Shown here piece after piece: positions 1-5,182 of a stretch of 5,887 nt of DNA. Made by a program: the position numbers and the translations under genes. Every line of letters starts with the position of its first letter. The stretch's first letter is position 1. Under the pieces are notes generated by a model. The model worked only from the letters and a program-made list of their open reading frames with translations. It was not told the DNA's origin and made no database searches. The stretch is from Lentisphaeria bacterium (GTDB lineage Bacteria > Verrucomicrobiota > Lentisphaeria > Victivallales > UBA1829), in assembly GCA_017540385.1 (NCBI GenBank), contig JAFYBD010000216.1, positions 1 through 5,887 of the forward strand, given 5' to 3'.

Positions 1-86
1 AACCGAACCGGGGAAGCCCGGGGGACGGCGTTCCGGACGCAAAGACGCGGTCATCCCTGCGCATGAAAAAAACGGAGGCGGGATGT

Positions 87-1154
87 TCAGTTTTGCTGTT
101 CGGATTCCGGGTCCCGGACGTCCGGGTAACGGTACGGAACGCCGCGGAAGTTGCGGAACGTGTACACGCGGCCCTCGACCTTCTCCAGATAATCCGGCAC
201 GAGCGGGACTTTGCCGCCGCCGCACGGGAGGTCGATGGCGAAATGCGGCACGGCCATCCCGGAGGTCCAGCCGCGGAGACGTTTGATGATGTCGAGCCCG
301 GTCGACAACGGCGTGCGGAAATGCTCCGTGCCGTAGATCAGGTCGGACTGGAAGAGATAATACGGCTTCACCCGGGCGGCGAGGAGTTTCCGCATCAGCG
401 CCCGGATCACCTCGACGTCATCGTTCACGCCCCGGAGCAGCACGGTCTGACTCCCGAGCGGGATCCCCGCGTCTGCGAGTTTGCGCAGAGCCTCGGCGGA
501 TTCCGGCGTAACCTCGTCCGGGTGGTTGAAATGCACGTTCACGTACAACGGGTGGTACTGTCTGAGCATGGATACGAGGCGACGGTTGATGCGCGAGGGC
601 AGGACGCACGGCGCGCGGGTGCCGATGCGGATGATCTCGACGTGTTCGATCGCGCGAAGCCGGCTCAGGATGGACTCCAGGCGGTCCGTATCCAGCAGGA
701 AGGGATCGCCGCCGGACACCAGCACGTCGCGGATGGCCGGGTTGGACGCGATGTAGTCGATCCCGAGGCTCAGACGGGATTCGTCCACGCACATCGGGGT
801 GCGGAATTTGCGTTTGCGGGTGCAGAAACGGCAGTAGGACGCGCAGCAGTTTGAGACGAGCAGCAGGCAGTGATCCGGGTAACGGTGCACCACGCACGGA
901 GCCGGGGTCAGGTCCTCTTCGCCCAGCGGATCGTCCATGAGGTCGCAGGACGGCGCGAGCTCGCGTTCGTCCGGCACGCATTGCAGGTAGATCGGGTCGC
1001 CTTTCGCCCGGATGAGCGAGAGATAGTGGCGCGTGATCCGGAACGGAAACACCTCGGTCACGCGCCGGACGACGGCGGCGTCCAGGCCGAACCGTTCCGC
1101 GAGTTCATCGGGATCGGTCAGGGCGTTGTTCAGGTCTTTCTGCCATTGTTCCAT
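87..1154 (-). CDS. kamA: KamA-family radical SAM lysine 2,3-aminomutase, short form
   Basis: This is a 355-residue cytoplasmic radical-SAM, PLP-dependent aminomutase, expected to interconvert L-alpha-lysine and L-beta-lysine. The iron-sulfur motif CxxxCxxC is C104-C108-C111, within NCCASYCRFCTRKRKF. R113 follows it, at the place of the lysine-carboxylate arginine of the clostridial enzyme. SGGDP at 148-152 is the GGDP SAM-binding segment. K315 in CGGGKVP is the expected PLP lysine. D271 (FQSDL) and D308 (AIDLP) are 37 residues apart and match the two aspartates that hold the lysine side chain in Clostridium KamA. This favours lysine over glutamate as substrate and argues against the EpmB (EF-P) branch. 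The protein is shorter than the roughly 416-residue clostridial enzyme and lacks its C-terminal zinc-binding cysteine cluster. The ATG at 1154 is the natural start, but no strong Shine-Dalgarno precedes it. It is transcribed divergently from the heptosyltransferase. Physiological role (beta-lysine osmolyte, lysine fermentation or other) cannot be told from here. Confidence 0.88.
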   Translation of the reverse strand: MEQWQKDLNNALTDPDELAERFGLDAAVVRRVTEVFPFRITRHYLSLIRAKGDPIYLQCVPDERELAPSCDLMDDPLGEEDLTPAPCVVHRYPDHCLLLVSNCCASYCRFCTRKRKFRTPMCVDESRLSLGIDYIASNPAIRDVLVSGGDPFLLDTDRLESILSRLRAIEHVEIIRIGTRAPCVLPSRINRRLVSMLRQYHPLYVNVHFNHPDEVTPESAEALRKLADAGIPLGSQTVLLRGVNDDVEVIRALMRKLLAARVKPYYLFQSDLIYGTEHFRTPLSTGLDIIKRLRGWTSGMAVPHFAIDLPCGGGKVPLVPDYLEKVEGRVYTFRNFRGVPYRYPDVRDPESEQQN

Positions 1155-1223
1155 AGTGGTCGGGTTCCGGGTGGTTGTTCTGTTGAGCGCGAAACGTGCG
1201 TTTTCGCTTCGTTACGGCCATTT

Positions 1224-1251
1224 AATGTAGCATAGTTCAGCAGAAAATCAA
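1224..1251 (-). promoter_or_regulatory. Predicted sigma70-type promoter of the aminomutase gene
   Basis: Read on the minus strand, TTGATT (1251-1246) is followed after 16 bp by TACATT (1229-1224), a good -35/-10 pair. Transcription would begin near 1217 and leave a leader of about 60 nt before the ATG at 1154. The call rests on consensus match and position only. Confidence 0.5.
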
Positions 1252-1257
1252 TCCGCC

Positions 1258-1283
1258 GGGCGCGTTTTTCCGCAAACGCGCCC
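1258..1283. repeat. Perfect 10-bp inverted repeat (hairpin) between divergent promoters
   Basis: GGGCGCGTTT (1258-1267) and AAACGCGCCC (1274-1283) are perfectly complementary around a 6-nt loop (TTCCGC). No T-run follows on either strand, so it does not look like an intrinsic terminator. Its edge lies only 6 bp upstream of the aminomutase -35 box, so it could be a regulator-binding site or a cruciform-forming element. Function is not known. Confidence 0.55.
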
Positions 1284-1368
1284 TCGCCCGTCCCCCGCCA
1301 TCGCCTTCCAGTCTCCCGCCCCGGCGACCGCAGCTTCCGCCAGTTTGTTTTATTTTTTTACGTTTCCG

Positions 1369-1419
1369 GGGTTGAAAAAAGTACAATATGGTGCTAAAGT
1401 AGAGAAACATTTTCAACCC
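1369..1419. promoter_or_regulatory. Inverted repeat bracketing the core promoter, candidate operator
   Basis: GGGTTGAAAA (1369-1378) and TTTTCAACCC (1410-1419) form a perfect 10-bp inverted repeat separated by 31 bp. The left arm covers the -35 box, and the right arm lies just after the predicted transcription start. The arm centres are 41 bp apart, about four helical turns, so two dimers or a bridging regulator could bind the same DNA face. The left arm would not be transcribed, so an RNA hairpin is unlikely. The regulator is unknown. Confidence 0.5.
1372..1400 (+). promoter_or_regulatory. Predicted sigma70-type promoter of the heptosyltransferase gene
   Basis: TTGAAA (1372-1377) and TAAAGT (1395-1400) are separated by the optimal 17 bp. 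Transcription would start near 1407, giving a leader of roughly 95 nt. An alternative -10, TACAAT at 1382-1387, lies inside the spacer but has no good -35 at the usual distance. A T-rich patch at 1342-1359 lies upstream and could act as an UP-like element. Confidence 0.5.
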
Positions 1420-1423
1420 GAAA

Positions 1424-1490
1424 CAGCCCCCCGGCTGAAGCGGTCGCACCCGGACCCCGGTCCCGTCGGCTACATCCGCTTCAAAAGGAA
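1424..1490 (+). promoter_or_regulatory. Structured leader RNA abutting the Shine-Dalgarno site
   Basis: TGAAGCGG (1436-1443) pairs perfectly with CCGCTTCA (1476-1483), closing a domain that contains a GGACC/GGTCC pairing (1452-1456 with 1459-1463). A competing upstream hairpin, CAGCC/GGCTG (1424-1428 with 1433-1437), shares bases 1436-1437 with the 8-bp stem, so the two cannot both form fully. The Shine-Dalgarno AAGGAA (1485-1490) begins two bases past the stem, 11 nt before the ATG at 1502. The arrangement could modulate ribosome access. It matches no riboswitch class I can recognise. Confidence 0.4.
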
Positions 1491-1501
1491 TAGTTTGCGA
1501 C

Positions 1502-2992
1502 ATGAACGAAAAACTGAGCCTGACAGCCCCTCCGAAGAAGAGCTTTTCCTATACGCTGACGAACTCGATGATCCAGCCGAATCCCGGCCGGAAACAGCCG
1601 CCGCCCCTCATCGGTCCCGAGATCGGGCCCGACCCGCGGAACTCCATCGGAGCACGCGTCTCCATGTCCGAAATCCCCCTCTGCACCAGCGAATCCGGCA
1701 TCCGCTACGACTTCGCGTTCGGCTACCGCGTGCTGTTCCCGGCGGGAAACAAGAAATACCTGCTCCGGGTATATGACCTGGACAGCGGCGTCCTGCTGGA
1801 GGAACACGTCCACAAGGGCGGCGAATTCATCGTCGGGCCCAACAAATACTACGTCCGCTACCGTCTGGAAGCGTACGTCGACAGCACCCTGGTCTTCGAA
1901 CACGATTACAACTGCGAGGGACGCGAGGTCTGCATCATCATCCCGGACGGAGGCCTCGGCGACAACCTGGCATGGCTGCCCTACATCGAGGAATTCCGCA
2001 TCATGCGGAAAGCCAAGGTCACGGCCGTCATCGGCGAATGGATGATCCGCCTGAGCAAGCCGCAGTATCCGGGCCTCAAGTTCATCCCGCTCGGGACCAA
2101 GCCAGCCCTCAGATTCGCCTACGCCATCTATTTCTGCGGCATTTTCGAAGCCGACCGCAGGCCATGGCGCCCCGTCGACCACCAGTTCCTCGGTATGCAG
2201 AAATCCGTGGCGCAGATCCTCGGGCTGCCCCTGCAGGACCTCCACTGCCGCATCCCGCTCGGATCGGAGCGCCCCGTACAGGAACCCTACGTCTGCATCT
2301 CCACGATGGCCACGAACCCCACGAAATACTGGAACTACCGTTCCTCCCCGGAACTGAAGGATCCCGACTGCTGGAACATCCTGATCCGCTGGCTCAAATC
2401 GTTCGGATACCGCGTTTTCGTGCTCGACCGCGACAAGGAACTGTACTTCACGAAGAAACATTCCTACCATGTCCCCGAAGAGGCCGAAGACCTCACCGGA
2501 CGCATCCCGATCGCCGAACGCATCCACTACCTCGAGCACGCCGATTTCTTCGTCGGGCTCCCGAGCGGGCTCAGCTGGCTCGCGTGGAACTGCAACATCC
2601 CCGTGGTCATGATCTCCGGCTTCACCATGCCGAACTGCGAATTCCCCACGCCCTACCGCGTGACCAATTTCCTCTTCTGCCACGGCTGCTGGAACGACAC
2701 GAACAACTTCTTCGACTCGAAGGCTCCGGTCTGGTGCCCGCGTCACGTCGGCACCCCGCGCGAGATCGAGTGCACCAAGGTCATCACGCCGAAGATGGTG
2801 CAGGAGACTATCCTCCGCATCCCGGTGTTCCAGAAACGCCTCAACGAGCTCCGCGAACAGGCTTTCCTCGCCCAGGACAAACAGCATCCGATCCGGATCG
2901 GCGCGCTCAAGGAGATCCCCCCAAGAGCAACGTCTCCGGCTCTGTCCGCTAAACCGGCCGGTAACGCCGAAAAAAAAAAGCCCCAGAAGTAA
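1502..2992 (+). CDS. Iron-finger O-heptosyltransferase (TibC/BAHT family)
   Basis: This 496-residue protein matches the family named autotransporter strand-loop-strand O-heptosyltransferase, cytoplasmic GT-B enzymes that move heptose from ADP-heptose to Ser/Thr of autotransporter passengers. Residues 1-50 are a Pro-rich, disordered extension. About 51-140 look like the family's N-terminal beta domain. GGLGDNLAWLP (150-160) is the heptosyltransferase GxGD segment, with D154 the probable counterpart of TibC's essential Asp. STMATNPTKYWNY (267-279) and LPSGLSWLAWN (353-363) line the expected donor site. C393, C396, C412 and C424, in the contexts FCHGCWND, WCPRH and ECTK, are the four cysteines of the Fe-binding finger that marks this family. 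Residues 474-493 form an Ala/Pro/Lys linker encoded up to a run of ten A, after which this frame ends three codons later. A -1 shift there would join it to the downstream GT2 domain. The native acceptor is not in the window as an obvious autotransporter. Confidence 0.88.
   Translation: MNEKLSLTAPPKKSFSYTLTNSMIQPNPGRKQPPPLIGPEIGPDPRNSIGARVSMSEIPLCTSESGIRYDFAFGYRVLFPAGNKKYLLRVYDLDSGVLLEEHVHKGGEFIVGPNKYYVRYRLEAYVDSTLVFEHDYNCEGREVCIIIPDGGLGDNLAWLPYIEEFRIMRKAKVTAVIGEWMIRLSKPQYPGLKFIPLGTKPALRFAYAIYFCGIFEADRRPWRPVDHQFLGMQKSVAQILGLPLQDLHCRIPLGSERPVQEPYVCISTMATNPTKYWNYRSSPELKDPDCWNILIRWLKSFGYRVFVLDRDKELYFTKKHSYHVPEEAEDLTGRIPIAERIHYLEHADFFVGLPSGLSWLAWNCNIPVVMISGFTMPNCEFPTPYRVTNFLFCHGCWNDTNNFFDSKAPVWCPRHVGTPREIECTKVITPKMVQETILRIPVFQKRLNELREQAFLAQDKQHPIRIGALKEIPPRATSPALSAKPAGNAEKKKPQK
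2970..2980 (+). other. A10 tract with slippery heptamer A AAA AAG
   Basis: Ten consecutive A (2970-2979) are followed by G. In the heptosyltransferase frame the codons are GAA AAA AAA AAG, so A AAA AAG at 2974-2980 is in the phase used for -1 frameshifting at E. coli dnaX. After a -1 shift the ribosome reads GCC CCA GAA GTA and stays open to 4140; without it, the stop is at 2990-2992. A perfect palindrome, ACCGGCCGGT, lies at 2953-2962. No Shine-Dalgarno sits about 10 nt upstream, and the nearest downstream stem seen (3010-3027) is about 29 nt away, so standard stimulators appear missing. A10 is also long enough for polymerase slippage, phase variation or a sequencing indel. Confidence 0.65.
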
Positions 2993-4140
2993 CGGCGGTC
3001 CAGAAGCCTGATCTCGACGCGACGATCCTGCTCCCGATCTACCGGGCGAACCCCGATTATCTGAAGCTCACGATCGACTCCGTCCTCCACGTCGCGAAGA
3101 CCGAGGGAAAAACCGAGGTCATCCTCTTCAACGACTGTTCGCCGGACGATTCGCAGGCCATCATCGACGACTACGCCGCGAAATACCCCGGGATCGTCCG
3201 CAAGATGCACTCCGAGCACAACCTCGGCGTCGGAAACGCCCGCACCGAGATGTGCAAGAGCGCCCGCGGCCGCTACATCCTCTCGTTCGACCAGGACGAC
3301 ATCATGCTGCCCTTCGACCTCGGAGGCATCGTCGGCATGCTCGACCGGAACCCGAAGTACGCGGCCAGCTATTCGCGCAAATACCTATTCAATTCGAAGG
3401 GCCTCACCGGAGAAGTCCACGGAGGCAGCCTGTCGCAGTTCAACGCGTTCTTCGCGCCCAAGCTCAACATCAACGCCATGGTCATCCGCGCCGACGTGCT
3501 CGCCGCCCACGATTGGTTCCGCCCCGTCCCCGACTGCGCCATCAACGACGACGTTTTCCTCATGATCCGCCTGGGAGCCGACTGCGACTATCATTACGAC
3601 GTGGACAATCCGCGCGTGCTCTACCGGGTCCATGACAAACAGAATTCGCGCCTCTTCCACCACGAGGACCAGAATCCCTTCCGCTGGATGGCCGAATACA
3701 TGACGAAGCAGAAACCCGACCTCTACGCCCGCATCCTCGCAAACGATCCCCCGCGCCTCACCGCGGCCAACCGCAAATGGGTGCTCGGGCTCATGGGCGC
3801 AGCGGTGTTCCTGGAGCAGAAAAAAGCCCAGCTCGCGCTCTCCATCGTGCAGAAGGCCCGCGAGATCGCGCCCGACGACTACGGGGCATGGGAACAGCTC
3901 CTGCGCGTGCTCGCCATCGCGCGCCAGCCCTTCAAGGCGATCCAGGATGCCTTCCACACCGCGACCGAACGCTTCCGCGGGGAACCGGTCGACCGGGAAC
4001 TCCAGATCGTGATCGCCTATGCGTCCCTGCATCAGGTCCTCCGGAAAACCATCCCGAAGGACGTTTCCGCGCGCTTGAACGAGCTGCAGGCCAGCTATGC
4101 CAGGCCGCCGCAGATCGTGCTGGACAACCTCCCGAAATAA
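2980..4140 (+). CDS. Family 2 glycosyltransferase domain, -1 frame extension of the heptosyltransferase
   Basis: This is a 386-codon GT2 (GT-A fold) reading frame, open from 2965 to the TAA at 4138. It begins DATILLPIYRANPDYLKLTI (strand beta-1 and helix, from about 3016). It continues with VILFNDCSPDDSQAI (nucleotide-binding Asp segment, about 3118-3165), HNLGVGNAR (3217-3243), LSFDQDD (metal-binding DxD-type motif, 3280-3300), INDDVF (catalytic-base region, about 3541-3558) and YRVHDKQNS (about 3622-3648). The final 150 or so residues are alpha-helical and TPR-like. No ATG, GTG or TTG lies between the in-frame stop at 2962 and 3205. The ATG at 3205 would start inside the fold and lose about 75 residues, including beta-1 and the first Asp motif, so a conventional gene from 3205 would give an inactive stub. 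I infer that the domain is normally made as an 879-residue fusion with the heptosyltransferase. Donor, acceptor and whether it is expressed as read here are unknown. Confidence 0.8.
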   Translation, partial: APEVTAVQKPDLDATILLPIYRANPDYLKLTIDSVLHVAKTEGKTEVILFNDCSPDDSQAIIDDYAAKYPGIVRKMHSEHNLGVGNARTEMCKSARGRYILSFDQDDIMLPFDLGGIVGMLDRNPKYAASYSRKYLFNSKGLTGEVHGGSLSQFNAFFAPKLNINAMVIRADVLAAHDWFRPVPDCAINDDVFLMIRLGADCDYHYDVDNPRVLYRVHDKQNSRLFHHEDQNPFRWMAEYMTKQKPDLYARILANDPPRLTAANRKWVLGLMGAAVFLEQKKAQLALSIVQKAREIAPDDYGAWEQLLRVLAIARQPFKAIQDAFHTATERFRGEPVDRELQIVIAYASLHQVLRKTIPKDVSARLNELQASYARPPQIVLDNLPK

Positions 4141-4161
4141 GACGCGGCCCCAGCAAGGAAA

Positions 4162-4200
4162 AACCCGGTCCGGAACATGATTCCGAGGCCGGGTTCTTTT
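4162..4200. terminator. Bidirectional intrinsic terminator
   Basis: AACCCGGTC (4162-4170) pairs with 4187-4195 (nine pairs, one G-U). After a bulged A at 4186, CGGAA (4171-4175) pairs with TTCCG (4181-4185) around the 5-nt loop CATGA. The run TTCTTTT (4194-4200) follows on the plus strand, and five A at 4159-4163 provide a U-run for the minus strand. It lies between the convergent glycosyltransferase (stop 4140) and secreted protein (stop 4242) genes and would serve both. Confidence 0.88.
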
Positions 4201-4241
4201 CTGTTCGGAGCGGGCGGAAATGCGCCCGACGAAACGGTGTA

Positions 4242-5108
4242 TTACGGATTGTAGATCAGCGGCCCGTTGCCGTTGCCGCCGGACATGCCGGGGATACCGT
4301 AAGTCGGCTTCGAATTGGAGCGTGTCGCGCGCGATCCGTTGCCGGCGTTCACCGAACGGGGCAGGATGACGATCGGATCGTTCAGTTTCTCCTGCACCGG
4401 CTGTGGCTGCTGCTGTACGGCCTGTTCGACCTGCCGGGTGACCGGCCCCTGGAGCTGACGCGCCATCTGCTGGATCTGCTCGGCGTCGGGCATGCTCTGC
4501 ATGACCTGTTCGACCTGCGGCGCGGCGGTCTGCGGGGCACTCTCCACCTGGCCGATTTCCACTGTGACGCCCGTGTCGTAATAAGTCACGCCGACTGCGC
4601 CGTCGTTCGGACGGGGTTTCGGACCCGGACCGGGCTTCGGGCCGGGACCCGGGCCGGGCTTCGGACCGGGATTCGGGCCGGGACCCGGCTCCACGGCAGG
4701 AGTCGTGTTGCCGATGATACTGCTGCGGCCGGACGCGCCGAGCGAACCGATCATGCTGTTGGTGGCGGTTCCGCCGGGCGAGGCGAGCGAACCGATCATG
4801 CTGTTGTTGGCGGTCCCGCCGGGCGAGGCGAGCGAACCGATGATACTGCTGCGGCGGCTCGAGGACTGCTGCGGCTGAGGCTGGGGCTGCGGCTGGGGTT
4901 TCGGCTGAGGCCGATGCTGAGGCTGAGCTTGCTGTGCCGGAGTGTGGTTCGGGGACGGATTCTGTTTCACGATCGCGCCGTTGCTGACGGGCCGGCTCGT
5001 CCCGGCGGAGATCCTGGTTCCGCCTCCGCGGGCTCCGGCGTACGCCGTGCCGATCCCGAGCGACAGGACCAATGCCATCGCGACAAATCGTATCAGAGGC
5101 TTGTTCAT
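4242..5108 (-). CDS. Secreted low-complexity protein with Pro/Gln, IGS and PGP repeats
   Basis: I do not recognise a family for this 288-residue protein. It starts with a clear Sec signal peptide: K3 and R7, a hydrophobic core at 8-20 and an AYA-G cleavage site after residue 24. The first mature residue is not Cys, so it is not a lipoprotein. There is no later membrane segment or sorting signal. After a Gly/Ser/Thr-rich start come a Pro-Gln tract (about 56-81), Ser-rich tandem repeats of about 15 residues with core IGSLASPGGTA (90-134), and a PGPGP/PGPKP tract (140-167). Then follow a short ordered stretch (VGVTYYDTGVTVEIG, 172-186), a Gln-rich probable helix or coiled coil (195-242) and a Gly/Asn-rich tail. 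It looks like a flexible periplasmic or surface protein. AAGGAGG (5122-5116) lies 7 nt before the ATG, which fixes the start, and a strong promoter lies upstream. Long open frames on the opposite strand here are artefacts of GC-rich repeats. Confidence 0.85.
   Translation of the reverse strand: MNKPLIRFVAMALVLSLGIGTAYAGARGGGTRISAGTSRPVSNGAIVKQNPSPNHTPAQQAQPQHRPQPKPQPQPQPQPQQSSSRRSSIIGSLASPGGTANNSMIGSLASPGGTATNSMIGSLGASGRSSIIGNTTPAVEPGPGPNPGPKPGPGPGPKPGPGPKPRPNDGAVGVTYYDTGVTVEIGQVESAPQTAAPQVEQVMQSMPDAEQIQQMARQLQGPVTRQVEQAVQQQPQPVQEKLNDPIVILPRSVNAGNGSRATRSNSKPTYGIPGMSGGNGNGPLIYNP
4608..4691 (-). repeat. Pro-Gly-Pro coding repeat
   Basis: Codons for residues 140-167 of the secreted protein alternate PGPGP, NPGPK and PGPKP, written in DNA as recurring CGGGCC/CGGACC and GGCTTCGG blocks. 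Such collagen- or PT-linker-like stretches are usually extended spacers. The DNA is prone to length change by slippage, so copy number may differ between strains. Confidence 0.75.
4716..4841 (-). repeat. Tandem 45-bp repeats coding IGSLASPGGTA(N/T)NSM
   Basis: Two near-identical 45-bp units (4797-4841 and 4752-4796) code for IGSLASPGGTANNSM and IGSLASPGGTATNSM. A degenerate 36-bp third unit (4716-4751) codes for IGSLGASGRSSI, and a trailing IGN marks the start of another. The units keep their DNA sequence almost unchanged, for example the shared GAGCGAACCGAT segments on the plus strand, which suggests recent duplication or gene conversion. Each unit carries several Ser/Thr and a Gly-Gly turn. 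Confidence 0.85.
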
Positions 5109-5126
5109 ATCGTTTCCTCCTTGCTG

Positions 5127-5154
5127 CCGGGGACTTCCGACGCACGGAACCCGG
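5127..5154 (-). promoter_or_regulatory. Leader hairpin next to the Shine-Dalgarno of the secreted protein gene
   Basis: CCGGG and TTCCG (5127-5131, 5135-5139) pair with CGGAA and CCCGG (5145-5149, 5150-5154), giving a ten-pair stem with a 3-nt bulge and a 5-nt loop. In the minus-strand transcript it ends four bases before the Shine-Dalgarno AAGGAGG (5122-5116). It may stabilise the message or tune translation; no ligand-binding RNA class is recognised. Confidence 0.45.
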
Positions 5155-5182
5155 GTGCTGAGTTTAATTTTGTGTTCCCAAC

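Larger units (their letters stand above)
1155..1501. other. Divergent intergenic control region
   Basis: This 347-bp gene-free stretch separates the divergent aminomutase and heptosyltransferase genes. It holds a leftward promoter (1224-1251), a perfect 10-bp hairpin (1258-1283), a pyrimidine-rich GC segment with nothing recognisable (1284-1340), a T-rich patch (1342-1359), a rightward promoter (1372-1400) bracketed by a perfect inverted repeat (1369-1419), and a leader RNA stem (1436-1483) next to the ribosome binding site. The leftward transcript's leader also carries a small imperfect dyad around 1189-1207 (GCGAAA and TTTCGC arms with one bulged base). Reading frames crossing this region on either strand have no convincing protein features. 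Confidence 0.7.

Noticed and set aside
52..85. CATCCC/GGGATG inverted repeat with a T7 run (minus strand, 72-66) downstream of the aminomutase gene, as a terminator
   Set aside because: The T-run lies inside the long loop rather than after the stem, and the arms are only 6 bp. Nothing convincing is seen in 1-86 beyond a 5-bp CCGGG/CCCGG stem near the edge.
1481..2887. 468-codon open frame on the minus strand opposite the heptosyltransferase
   Set aside because: It mirrors codon positions of a gene with clear family motifs, has no start-site signals, and its Glu/Asp/Val-rich composition is typical of antisense shadows in GC-rich DNA.
2909..2914. AAGGAG inside the heptosyltransferase 3' end as a ribosome binding site for the GT2 gene or a frameshift stimulator
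   Set aside because: No start codon in the GT2 frame lies within usable distance, and it sits about 60 nt upstream of the slippery site, far from the roughly 10-nt spacing known at dnaX.
3010..3027. GATCTCG/CGA-GATC stem as the downstream stimulator of frameshifting
   Set aside because: It starts about 29 nt after the heptamer instead of 5-9 nt, has a bulge and a 3-nt loop, and is too weak to count as support.
3385..5145. 586-codon open frame on the minus strand across the GT2 and secreted-protein genes
   Set aside because: It overlaps the terminator and two better-supported genes in other frames. Its Arg-rich, repetitive translation is an artefact of GC-rich repeats.
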